A program made the position numbers and the translations under genes. Source: Thermoanaerobacterium sp. CMT5567-10 (lineage in GTDB: Bacteria; Bacillota; Thermoanaerobacteria; Thermoanaerobacterales; Thermoanaerobacteraceae). From it: a stretch of 64,000 nt of DNA. Below the pieces are notes generated by a model. It made no database searches. It saw nothing but the letters and a program-made list of their open reading frames with translations, and had not been told where the DNA came from. Shown here piece after piece: positions 53,382 through 61,391 of this stretch. The number at the start of each line of letters is the position of its first letter. The first letter of the stretch is position 1. The stretch lies in assembly GCF_030534315.2 (NCBI RefSeq), contig NZ_CP130558.2:2594501-2658500 (forward strand). Direction: 5' to 3'.

Positions 53382-54404
53382 ATGTTTATTCCTAGGCGTA
53401 TTATTTTTGAAAAGAATGCTATAGACTATGAAATAGGACACAATATATACAATTTTTTTAAAGACAAAAAAGAAGTTGAGATTATAGAAATGAAAGGAAA
53501 TAGGATAAAAGGACATATACCAGGAGACAATTTGCGAGATTATTATAAAGAAGGGAAAAATACTTTGGTTGTGGGCATAAAGAAAAAACTTGATTTTCAA
53601 TCGTGTAAGCCATCAGCTAATTATCAGCTACCTCTTCTATCAGGCTGTGTAGGGAAATGTCAATATTGTTATCTTAATACAAATTTAAGTGAGAGGCCAT
53701 ACATAAAGGTTAATGTAAACATAGATGACATATTTATGTGGGCTAACGATTATATTGAAGCAAGGAAACCTGAAAAGACAATTTTTGAAGGTTCGGCAAC
53801 ATCAGATCCCGTGCCAGTAGAACCATATACCAACATTCTAAAATCTGCGATAGAATTTTTCGGCAAAAGCCAAAATGGAAGATTTAGATTTGTCACGAAG
53901 TTTACAGATATAGAAACACTGCTTAATATTGAGCATAATGGACATACAGAAGTGAGATTCAGCTTAAATGCAGAGAAAGTAATAAACGAGTATGAAAAAA
54001 GGACTCCATCATTGGATAAAAGATTGGAAGCCAGCATAAAAATAATTGAATCAGGCTATCCTATGGGTTTTTTAATAGCACCTGTTTTTTTATACGATAA
54101 TTGGCAAAAAGATTATAAAGAACTATTATTTAAAATAAAGGAAAGTATACCTGAAAAAACTGCATATCCAATAACATTTGAAATTATCTCGCACAGATAC
54201 ACAGCAAAAGCCAAAAGTGCCATATCAGAGATTTTTCCTGAAAATACGTTGCCTATGAATGATGAAGAAAGGGTTTGTAAATTCGGCCAATTTGGCTACA
54301 AAAAATTTATGTACAAAAATGATGAGATAAAAGAAATGAAACAATTTTTTACAAATGAAATAAAGTCAATATTCGCTGACAATGTCATTAAATATATAAT
54401 ATGA
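53382..54404 (+). CDS. splB: Spore photoproduct lyase-like radical SAM protein, catalytic Cys replaced
   Basis: A 340-residue radical SAM enzyme collinear with SplB, which repairs spore photoproduct in DNA of germinating spores. The cluster motif is CxxxCxxC (Cys89, Cys93, Cys96 in SGCVGKCQYCYL), and RFVTKF, VRFSLNAE, PLDKR-like SLDKR and FEIISHR segments follow as in SplB. However, where B. subtilis SplB has FEASCTSDIV with hydrogen-donor Cys141, this protein reads FEGSATSDPV, so the position is Ala139. It may be a paralogue with changed or lost function. The ATG at 53382 follows AAAAGGAG; the longer frame from 53307 is not supported. Confidence 0.8.
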   Translation: MFIPRRIIFEKNAIDYEIGHNIYNFFKDKKEVEIIEMKGNRIKGHIPGDNLRDYYKEGKNTLVVGIKKKLDFQSCKPSANYQLPLLSGCVGKCQYCYLNTNLSERPYIKVNVNIDDIFMWANDYIEARKPEKTIFEGSATSDPVPVEPYTNILKSAIEFFGKSQNGRFRFVTKFTDIETLLNIEHNGHTEVRFSLNAEKVINEYEKRTPSLDKRLEASIKIIESGYPMGFLIAPVFLYDNWQKDYKELLFKIKESIPEKTAYPITFEIISHRYTAKAKSAISEIFPENTLPMNDEERVCKFGQFGYKKFMYKNDEIKEMKQFFTNEIKSIFADNVIKYII

Positions 54405-54437
54405 GTCTAAATGTCAAATAAGTTTATAGTGGATTTT

Positions 54438-54534
54438 AAAAGGCTTCTACACGAAAAAGATTTTTAGTGTAGAAGCCTTTACTGCCTAAATGGCATAGTC
54501 AACCTACATGATTTAGCAGGTGGGGGTTGAATTT
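54438..54534. other. Structured non-coding region of three consecutive hairpins
   Basis: A perfect 14-bp stem (AAAGGCTTCTACAC / GTGTAGAAGCCTTT, 54438-54480) is followed by TGCC-TAAAT-GGCA. A third structure follows, where TCAACC pairs with GGTTGA and alternatively ACCT with AGGT, ending in seven T. The first hairpin can terminate splB. The third, with its T-tract, looks like a second terminator. The ensemble is more elaborate than needed for termination and could be an element remnant. Confidence 0.5.
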
Positions 54535-54536
54535 TT

Positions 54537-55355
54537 TTAATTATTGACTTCAATGTCTTTTGCTGTTGAGACAAAAAATAATTTTCCTATACCGACAATA
54601 TAAACAATATATGATATTACTTCCAATAATGATGGGTTTCCATTATAGCCGAACATAGCTTTTAAAAAGCTTCCAAATGTTCCTTTTTCATTGATAATTC
54701 CATTAATATCATATAAATGCTCTATAATTACCGGTAAAATATGTGCTTCCTGTAATTCATGAATGCCCTGCGCAAGTAACCCTGCAGATATGAATATCAA
54801 CAGTCCTCCTGTAATCTTAAAGAACTTTTTAAGATCTAATTTAATGGATGTCTTAAAAATAAAATAAGCTAATATAACTGCAACCATAAGGCCTAAAGTT
54901 GAGCCGACAAACGATACTATAGCACTGCTTTGTGTCAGGCTTGCTTGCAAAAATAAAACAATCTCTACTCCTTCCCTGAACACAGAAATAAACGAAATAG
55001 CGATAATACCCCATGAACTGTTGTTTTCGATGACCATGTCAATTTCTCTTGCTAAATTTCCTTTCAAGTCTTTACTTTGTTTTTGCATCCATAAAATCAT
55101 TGAAGTAATTAATACTACAGCCAGTAGCATGACAATTCCTTCAAAAAGCTGTTCTGCCATACCCTCAAATTCGACTGAAAAAATTTTAAATATGTATGCC
55201 AAAAGAATGCTTAATAAAAAAGCATATCCTACTCCATAATATACGTTCTTTTTTAAAGAGTTCTGCCCAATTTTAGACAGATATCCAAGTATAATACCTA
55301 AAATCAATGCTGCTTCTATACCTTCCCGTAAAGTTATTAAGAAACTACCTACCAT
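54537..55355 (-). CDS. FTR1-family high-affinity iron permease
   Basis: A 272-residue membrane protein with seven predicted helices. Both family iron motifs are present: REGIE in LITLREGIEAALILG near the N-terminus and REGVE in ISVFREGVEIVLFLQ in the middle. FTR1/EfeU proteins move ferric iron after oxidation of ferrous iron, but no EfeO or EfeB partner is adjacent. AAAGGAGG precedes the ATG. Upstream lie a perfect consensus promoter and a Fur-box-like site. Confidence 0.88.
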   Translation of the reverse strand: MVGSFLITLREGIEAALILGIILGYLSKIGQNSLKKNVYYGVGYAFLLSILLAYIFKIFSVEFEGMAEQLFEGIVMLLAVVLITSMILWMQKQSKDLKGNLAREIDMVIENNSSWGIIAISFISVFREGVEIVLFLQASLTQSSAIVSFVGSTLGLMVAVILAYFIFKTSIKLDLKKFFKITGGLLIFISAGLLAQGIHELQEAHILPVIIEHLYDINGIINEKGTFGSFLKAMFGYNGNPSLLEVISYIVYIVGIGKLFFVSTAKDIEVNN

Positions 55356-55385
55356 ATAATATAAATCCTCCTTTATTATTGATTT

Positions 55386-55434
55386 TGATTTTCATTATCA
55401 TTTATATTATAAATTATCAACTATCACTTGTCAA
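55386..55434 (-). promoter_or_regulatory. Promoter and Fur-box-like site of the iron permease gene
   Basis: Read on the minus strand, TTGACA (55434-55429), 17 bases, TATAAT (55411-55406) is a perfect sigma-A promoter. Directly downstream TGATAATGAAAATCA (55400-55386) matches the 7-1-7 Fur consensus TGATAATNATTATCA at 12 of 14 defined positions. Iron-bound Fur would therefore block this gene. Confidence 0.75.
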
Positions 55435-55539
55435 TAAATGGACAAAAATACCAGATATTTCGCAACTATTGCTATCAAAAGAGACTCAACAATATGGTAC
55501 AAATGGTATCTTTTATGAATCAAACCACATAAAAATGTC

Positions 55540-55563
55540 GTCAACCATAATCAAATGATTGAC
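55540..55563 (-). terminator. Possible terminator of the nifB-modB unit
   Basis: GTCAATCAT and ATGGTTGAC (minus-strand sense) pair with one mismatch around a 6-base loop, about 60 bases after the modB stop. A T run follows 4 bases later, so it is only a weak candidate. The rest of 55435-55624 shows no gene. Confidence 0.4.
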
Positions 55564-55624
55564 GCCATTAAGAACTTTTTACTGTCTACTTGATAGGAAG
55601 TACATTAGGGAGCCGGGATATTTT

Positions 55625-56398
55625 TTAAGATCTGTCAACATCTTTTTTTATCATAAACCTGCAAAGGTAGATTATGATAAAAGAGCACATGACCATTATA
55701 ACAGAAAGGCTTAAAGCGTAATTTAAGTCACTTTGCATTGCAGTGTATATGGCTAGCGGCATTGTTCTCGTCTTTCCCTCTAGATTGCCGGCAAAGATGA
55801 TAGTTGCTCCGAATTCGCCAATAGCTCTTGCCCATGTGCTTATAAGTCCAGTTATGAGAAATCTCTTTGTTATCGGTATGTATATTGCTGTCATCAGTTT
55901 AAAATCGTTGACACCAATTAGTTGTGATTCTTCCCATATTGTTCTATCGACAGACATAAATGAAGAATAAGCTACTTTGATGTAGTATGTTGATGATATG
56001 AAAATCTGCGCTAATATTACGGCTATCACTGTAAATGATATTTGTATGCCTATTGAACTCAAAAATTTTCCTATGATGCCTTCTCTACCAAATGCCATCA
56101 AAAGGGCAATTCCTGCAACTGCAGGTGGTAAAACTGCAGGTATGTCCACAAGGTATTCGGCAAACGTAGATATCTTTCCTTTTTTAAATGCAATATAGTA
56201 TGCAAGAGGTGTTCCAAATAAAAATGTGATGACGACAGTTACACTGGATGATATGATACTGAGCAGTAGTGCATTGATTGCAGGACTAGATGTGATTTCA
56301 GCTACTATTATATTTAAAGGAGTTTTAATTATTAGCGAAATAAAAGGTATTAATAAGAAAAAAATTAAAATTGATATAGGCAAATAAATATACGCCAT
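55625..56398 (-). CDS. modB: Molybdate ABC transporter permease
   Basis: A 257-residue membrane subunit with five to six helices and the ABC docking loop EESQLIGVNDFKLMTAIYIP. The surrounding segments (TPLAYYIAFKKGK, DIPAVLPPAVAGIALL, ARAIGEFGATIIFAGN) are characteristic of ModB. The ATG at 56398 is 8 bases from GAGG; GTG 56407 overlaps the site. It follows modA in the nifB operon. No modC ATPase gene lies in this unit or elsewhere in the window, so the ATPase must come from another locus. Confidence 0.92.
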   Translation of the reverse strand: MAYIYLPISILIFFLLIPFISLIIKTPLNIIVAEITSSPAINALLLSIISSSVTVVITFLFGTPLAYYIAFKKGKISTFAEYLVDIPAVLPPAVAGIALLMAFGREGIIGKFLSSIGIQISFTVIAVILAQIFISSTYYIKVAYSSFMSVDRTIWEESQLIGVNDFKLMTAIYIPITKRFLITGLISTWARAIGEFGATIIFAGNLEGKTRTMPLAIYTAMQSDLNYALSLSVIMVMCSFIIIYLCRFMIKKDVDRS

Positions 56399-56418
56399 TT
56401 GAAACACCTCTTTAATAA

Positions 56419-57207
56419 TTATCCTTTCATTATAAATCCGTAATCCTTTAGTATTTTCTTTCCATCTCCATTTAATAAAAAATCTAGAAATTTCGACGAT
56501 AAAGTCTTGTATTTAGTATTTTTAACGATAGCAGCAGGATATGTTGCAATGACATTGTATTTATCAGGTATGTTAATAACTTTTATTTTGCCAGAAAATG
56601 GCTTTGCATCAGTTACATAAACAATGCCAGCGTCTGCTTCACCCATTGCAACCTTTTGTGCAACATCTGTAACAGTTACTTCTTTTGTAACGACATTTCT
56701 AAGTGTTGCTTCCTTGAACCCTTTATAGTCAGCATCGATTTTTGACAGCATATCAAGTGCATATTTACCGGCAGGGACAGATTCATCTGCAAGAGCTAAT
56801 TTCACTCCGGAGTTTTTTATATCCATAAAGCTATTTATGCTGCTATCTTTATATGCGATGACAATAAGCTTGTTATATAATAATGTTTTAGGTGCCTCAA
56901 CAAGATTTTCGCTGTAAAGTGGCGTCATGTTTCTTTCATCAGCAGAAATAAATATGTCAGCGTATGCTCCTTGTTCTATTTGCGTCCTCAATGTCTGGCT
57001 TCCAGCAGAATTTAAGATTATTTTTACACCCGGATTTAATCTTTCAAACTGCTTGACAACTGTATCCATAGAATCTTTTAAGCTTGCAGCAACAAAAACT
57101 GTCAAGGATTTATTGCTGCTTTCACTGGCATTTATATCGCATCCTGTTACCATTAAAATGATTAAAAAGATAGATAATATTAGCAAAATAATTTTTTGGT
57201 CTTTCAT
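56419..57207 (-). CDS. modA: Molybdate-binding lipoprotein
   Basis: Extracytoplasmic binding protein of 262 residues. A signal peptide ends in the lipobox VTGC (Cys at about 23). The mature part has the ModA features VFVAASLKDSMDTVVKQFE, NSAGSQTLRTQIEQGAYADI, FISADERNM and DAGIVYVTDAK. It captures molybdate for the nitrogenase cofactor, consistent with its place behind nifB and nifX. Its ATG follows GGTGGTGAT, which is also the end of the nifX reading frame. Confidence 0.93.
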   Translation of the reverse strand: MKDQKIILLILSIFLIILMVTGCDINASESSNKSLTVFVAASLKDSMDTVVKQFERLNPGVKIILNSAGSQTLRTQIEQGAYADIFISADERNMTPLYSENLVEAPKTLLYNKLIVIAYKDSSINSFMDIKNSGVKLALADESVPAGKYALDMLSKIDADYKGFKEATLRNVVTKEVTVTDVAQKVAMGEADAGIVYVTDAKPFSGKIKVINIPDKYNVIATYPAAIVKNTKYKTLSSKFLDFLLNGDGKKILKDYGFIMKG

Positions 57208-57209
57208 TG

Positions 57210-57548
57210 TTAATCACCACCAACGGAATTTATCAAATAATCTTTAAGCACATCTTCTATAAAGCTGGGGTTTACGTATGCTTTGATTCCTCTTTCTTTG
57301 AGCCGCATTATGGCTGCATTTCCTATCATGCATACGAAGACTGCCTCGCAATCTTTGATTTTGTCTATTACAATATTCATTCTGTCGTTAAAATCATCGC
57401 CTCCACATGCATTTATACATTCTCTGACTTCACGGACAAAATAATTTCCATCATCATATAAATCAACGATGATAAATCTTTTTGCGTGTCCAAAATGTTC
57501 GTTAACCATTTTGCCATCTCTTGATGCGATTGCAATTCTATGCATCAT
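57210..57548 (-). CDS. nifX: NifX/NafY-like dinitrogenase cofactor-binding protein
   Basis: A 112-residue protein of the dinitrogenase iron-molybdenum cofactor family: IAIASRDGKMVNEHFGHAKR at the start, FIIVDL, CGGDD in the middle and RLKERGIKAYVNP near the end. Family members bind NifB-co or FeMo-co intermediates. In many bacteria this domain is fused to the C-terminus of NifB. Here it is a separate gene overlapping nifB by 4 bases, so both are made together. The name nifX is used for the family rather than strict orthology. Confidence 0.85.
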   Translation of the reverse strand: MMHRIAIASRDGKMVNEHFGHAKRFIIVDLYDDGNYFVREVRECINACGGDDFNDRMNIVIDKIKDCEAVFVCMIGNAAIMRLKERGIKAYVNPSFIEDVLKDYLINSVGGD

Positions 57549-58366
57549 ATGTCATCACCTAAAAGTCCTGCCGCATCAGCTCTGCACTGTCTGCAGTGGT
57601 ACATCTGACTTATAATTTTTGAATTTTGATGCCTCACTTTTTCAAGTTCATTGCACTTGGGAGCTTTTAAATGTGAAAATTCAGCTTGTGGAATAAGCGG
57701 CATTATGTTCATGATGGCAACACCAAGTTCCTTTATTTTTTTTGCTATATCATCTATGTGCTTATCGTTTATGCCAGGTATCAAGACAGTATTGACCTTC
57801 ACAAGTAAGCCGTTGTCACAAGCAGCTTCTATGCCTTCTAGCTGTTTTTCTATAAGCACTTTTGCTGCATCTATTCCTCTATACGTATTATCTTTATAAA
57901 TTGCATAATCGTATATTTCTTGACCTATGTTGGGATCTATAGCATTTATTGTCACTGTGATTGTACTTATGCCGCAGTTTATTAGAAGAGGTAGCTTATC
58001 GCTTAAAAGCAGTCCATTTGTGCTTAAGCATTTGATCATATCTTTAAATTCTAAAGAAATCAATTTAAAAGTTAAGAATGTCTCATCGTTGTAAAGTGGG
58101 TCGCCGGGGCCTGCTATTCCTATGACAGAAATGCGAGGCTCTCTTTTTAACATCTTTTTAGCATATAATATTGCTTCATACGGATCCATGACTTTAGTTG
58201 TTACGCCGGGCCTGTTTTCATTTACGCATCCTGTCTTTCTGTCGCAGTATTTGCACTTTATATTGCACTTAGGTGCTACGGGCAGATGTATCCTGCCGTG
58301 ATATAAAGTCGCATCAGGGTTAAAACATGGGTGTCCAAAACCTACCGTATTAAATTCTTTATTCAT
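57545..58366 (-). CDS. nifB: Nitrogenase cofactor biosynthesis radical SAM protein, core form
   Basis: Radical SAM enzyme that builds NifB-co, the iron-sulfur-carbon core of the nitrogenase cofactor. Its 273 residues cover only the SAM domain. NifB hallmarks: HPCFNPDA, GRIHLPVAPKCNIKCKYCDR with the CxxxCxxC cluster motif, CVNENRPGVTTKV, GIAGPGDPL and the C-terminal CRQCRADAAGLLG. The NifX-like domain usually fused behind it is a separate gene here. ATG 58366 sits 6 bases from GGGAGAGG; ATG 58372 abuts that site. First gene of a leftward unit with a leader that contains two hairpins. Confidence 0.94.
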   Translation of the reverse strand: MNKEFNTVGFGHPCFNPDATLYHGRIHLPVAPKCNIKCKYCDRKTGCVNENRPGVTTKVMDPYEAILYAKKMLKREPRISVIGIAGPGDPLYNDETFLTFKLISLEFKDMIKCLSTNGLLLSDKLPLLINCGISTITVTINAIDPNIGQEIYDYAIYKDNTYRGIDAAKVLIEKQLEGIEAACDNGLLVKVNTVLIPGINDKHIDDIAKKIKELGVAIMNIMPLIPQAEFSHLKAPKCNELEKVRHQNSKIISQMYHCRQCRADAAGLLGDDI

Positions 58367-58383
58367 TTTCATCCTCTCCCTAT

Positions 58384-58423
58384 AAAAAATTTTGGAGCCT
58401 TTAATCGACTGATTAAAGGCTCC
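58384..58423 (-). terminator. Second leader hairpin of nifB
   Basis: A perfect 13-bp stem (GGAGCCTTTAATC / GATTAAAGGCTCC, 58394-58423) with a 4-base loop. On the minus strand it is followed by AAAA and six T, just before the nifB ribosome-binding site. It can act as a terminator or block the site. Confidence 0.65.
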
Positions 58424-58430
58424 AGTGCCT

Positions 58431-58462
58431 AAAAAAAGTCTTTAACCGAATGGCTAAAGACT
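58431..58462 (-). terminator. Intrinsic terminator in the nifB leader
   Basis: On the minus strand an 11-bp stem (AGTCTTTAGCC / GGTTAAAGACT, one G-U pair) with a 4-base loop is followed by seven T. It lies about 35 bases after the predicted transcription start and before the second hairpin, so most transcripts would stop unless an antiterminator acts. Confidence 0.8.
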
Positions 58463-58504
58463 TCTTCGTCTTTTATTTTTTTATTTATGAAAATTATTGA
58501 AAAT

Positions 58505-58533
58505 ATAATAGCATAGTATATTTTTAATGTCAA
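58505..58533 (-). promoter_or_regulatory. nifB promoter (minus strand)
   Basis: Minus-strand TTGACA (58533-58528), 17-base spacer, TATTAT (58510-58505). The -35 overlaps the left arm of the palindrome at 58532-58555. Confidence 0.75.
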
Positions 58534-58555
58534 TACTTTATTTTTGTAAAGTATT
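58532..58555. promoter_or_regulatory. Palindrome between the divergent nif promoters
   Basis: AATACTTTA (58532-58540), 6 bases, TAAAGTATT (58547-58555): a perfect 9-bp inverted repeat. It touches the nifB -35 and lies 12 bases upstream of the nifH -35, a position suited to a shared regulator. Confidence 0.6.
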
Positions 58556-58567
58556 AAAATTTTTTGC

Positions 58568-58610
58568 TTGACATTTAATAAAAATACTGATATCATTGTT
58601 AACAACGATA
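58568..58610 (+). promoter_or_regulatory. nifH promoter with overlapping palindrome
   Basis: TTGACA (58568-58573), 17 bases, TATCAT (58591-58596). A near-perfect 20-base palindrome centred on TTGTTAACAA (58596-58605), with TATC and GATA at its ends, covers the -10 and the start region. A bound repressor would block the promoter. A weaker second promoter (TTGCTT 58660-58665, TATAAT 58682-58687) lies downstream. Confidence 0.7.
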
Positions 58611-58745
58611 AATTTTTGCTAATCTTTCTTAATACATAATTTTATTTGACATATCTATTTTGCTTTATTCCAAAAGACAGCTATAATTTAGTTCAGAACT
58701 TAAATAAAAATGAATATTAAATTTATAATATTGTAATAAGCAAAG

Positions 58746-58779
58746 GCGCTTTTCTAAAAATGAAAAGCGCTTTTTGTTT
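58746..58779 (+). terminator. Intrinsic terminator in the nifH leader
   Basis: GCGCTTTTC (58746-58754, the first base pairing from GGCGC) and GAAAAGCGC (58762-58770) form a 9-bp stem with a 7-base loop, followed by TTTTTGTTTT. It stands about 145 bases after the predicted start and 150 before nifH, so it must be overcome for expression. Confidence 0.8.
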
Positions 58780-58789
58780 TGGCAATGGA

Positions 58790-58866
58790 GCCATGTATAT
58801 ATATTTTTACTGTATATATGCATGGCGTTATTTTGTTAGGGGGTGATGATTTTGGCGTTATTGTAA
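58790..58866 (+). promoter_or_regulatory. nifH leader: long hairpin, direct repeat and mini reading frame
   Basis: GCCATG (58790-58795) and CATGGC (58821-58826) close a long stem of TATATA sequences. TGGCGTTATT is repeated at 58823-58832 and 58853-58862. Between them AGGGGGTG precedes ATG 58846 or TTG 58852, giving a mini frame of 6 or 4 codons ending TAA at 58864-58866. It may be a leader peptide or a remnant ribosome-binding site. Confidence 0.45.
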
Positions 58867-58877
58867 TTTTGATCTAG

Positions 58878-59747
<870 letters not shown>

Positions 59748-59766
59748 TTTGAAAGGGGGTCTATAA

Positions 59767-61374
59767 ATGATCGAAAGAAATCATACGCAAGATGATATGA
59801 TGGAAAGCCTAGTTGAAAAAAACAAGAAATTGATTGAAGACATTACAGATTCTTATCCTAAGAAGGTTAGTAAAGAGAGAAAAACGCACCTTGTAGTGAT
59901 AGATCCAAGCGAGGAACAGCATATAATGGCAGATGTTGCCACAATTCCGGGAATTATGACAAACAGGGGATGTAGTTATGCAGGCGCAAAGGGTGTCGTT
60001 TTTGGACCTGTAAAGGACATTCTTCATTTGACACATGGACCAATTGGATGTGGATACTACACATGGAATACGAGAAGAAATCTTGCAGAGCCAGAAGAAG
60101 GCTATAACTATTTCATAAAAAATTGCTTTTCTACTAATATGCAGGAAAAAGACGTAGTCTTTGGTGGCGAGAAAAAACTTTATGGCGCCATAAAAGAAGC
60201 GTATGAAATATTTAAGCCGAAAGTTATAGGCATATACGCTACATGTCCAGTTGGACTTATTGGCGATGACATAAAAGCCGTCGCAAAAAAGGCCGAAGAA
60301 GAGCTGGGCATAAAAGTAATTACTGTAAGCTGTGAAGGTTATAAAGGCGTCAGCCAATCTGCCGGGCATCATCTTGCCAGCAATACTCTTATAATGGATA
60401 TAGTTGGGACAAAAGAACTTGAAAACCCGACACCATACGATATCAACATATTCGGTGAATACAATATTGGCGGTGATGTGTGGTTAGTAAAAGATCTGCT
60501 TCAAAAGATAGGATATCGCGTTGTAAGTGTATTTACAGGCGACTCAAAATACGATGATCTTGCAAAGGCTCACAGGGCAAAACTTTCAATATTGATGTGC
60601 CACAGATCTATAAACTACACAAACCGCATGATGGAAGAAAAATTTGGAGTTCCATGGCTTAAAGTAAATTATATAGGCATAACTTCCACAATAGAATCAT
60701 TAAGGGAAATGGCTAAATTCTTTGACGATCCAATGATATACGAAAACACTGAAAAAGTTATTGAAGAAGAGCTTATGAAAATAAAACCTAGACTTGACTA
60801 TTATAAAGAAAGGCTTAAAGGCAAGAGAGCAATACTTTTTGTTGGAGGTTCTCGTGCACACCATTATCAAGATTTGCTGAAAGACATCGGCATGGAGACA
60901 ATTGTTGCCGGCTATGAATTTGCCCATCGGGATGATTACGAAGGACGCAAAATAATACCTGAGATAAAAGAAGCACCCCATCACAAGATACTTGACACGT
61001 ATCATTTTGAGAGAGTGACAGAACCAGCATATCCTCAGGAGAAAATAGAAGAAATGAAGAGCAAGATGCCTGATCACTTCATGAATTATGAAGGAATGAT
61101 GGTTCATATGGAAGAAGGCTCCATCGTCATTGATGATTTCAACCATCACGAGACTGAAGAGCTTATAAAAGCTTTGAAGCCTGACATATTTTTATCAGGT
61201 ATTAAAGACAGATATGTATTTCAAAAGATGGGGGTTCCTTCAAGACAGATACATTCCTATGACTACAGTGGACCTTACAGTGCATTTGAAGGTGCTGTAA
61301 ATTTTGCAAGGGACATGGATATGGCTATAAACAATCCAATTTGGAAAGAGGTGACTCCACCTTGGAAAAAATAG
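59767..61374 (+). CDS. nifD: Nitrogenase molybdenum-iron protein alpha chain
   Basis: Catalytic subunit of Mo-nitrogenase, 535 residues. P-cluster ligands are Cys69, Cys95 and Cys160. FeMo-cofactor ligands are Cys278 (LMCHRS) and His496 (RQIHSYDYSG). Gln197 and His201 (GVSQSAGHH) match the residues that surround the cofactor in Azotobacter NifD, and the valine of CSYAGAKGVV and TRRN arginine are kept. A stretch of about 50 extra residues (about 385-455) is the insertion known from Clostridium pasteurianum NifD. All this supports an active Mo enzyme rather than a VnfD or AnfD homologue. Confidence 0.97.
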   Translation: MIERNHTQDDMMESLVEKNKKLIEDITDSYPKKVSKERKTHLVVIDPSEEQHIMADVATIPGIMTNRGCSYAGAKGVVFGPVKDILHLTHGPIGCGYYTWNTRRNLAEPEEGYNYFIKNCFSTNMQEKDVVFGGEKKLYGAIKEAYEIFKPKVIGIYATCPVGLIGDDIKAVAKKAEEELGIKVITVSCEGYKGVSQSAGHHLASNTLIMDIVGTKELENPTPYDINIFGEYNIGGDVWLVKDLLQKIGYRVVSVFTGDSKYDDLAKAHRAKLSILMCHRSINYTNRMMEEKFGVPWLKVNYIGITSTIESLREMAKFFDDPMIYENTEKVIEEELMKIKPRLDYYKERLKGKRAILFVGGSRAHHYQDLLKDIGMETIVAGYEFAHRDDYEGRKIIPEIKEAPHHKILDTYHFERVTEPAYPQEKIEEMKSKMPDHFMNYEGMMVHMEEGSIVIDDFNHHETEELIKALKPDIFLSGIKDRYVFQKMGVPSRQIHSYDYSGPYSAFEGAVNFARDMDMAINNPIWKEVTPPWKK

Positions 61375-61391
61375 CGAAAGGAGAATCAAAA

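Noticed and set aside
54438-54534. Molybdenum cofactor riboswitch near the mod genes
   Set aside because: The hairpins do not follow the Moco aptamer as far as I can recall it. They lie between splB and the iron permease, not upstream of any molybdenum gene.
59809-60372. A 187-codon open frame antisense to nifD
   Set aside because: It lies wholly inside nifD, whose ligand residues prove the other strand is coding. The frame has no ribosome-binding site and a hydrophobic Phe/Tyr/Cys-rich composition typical of shadow frames.
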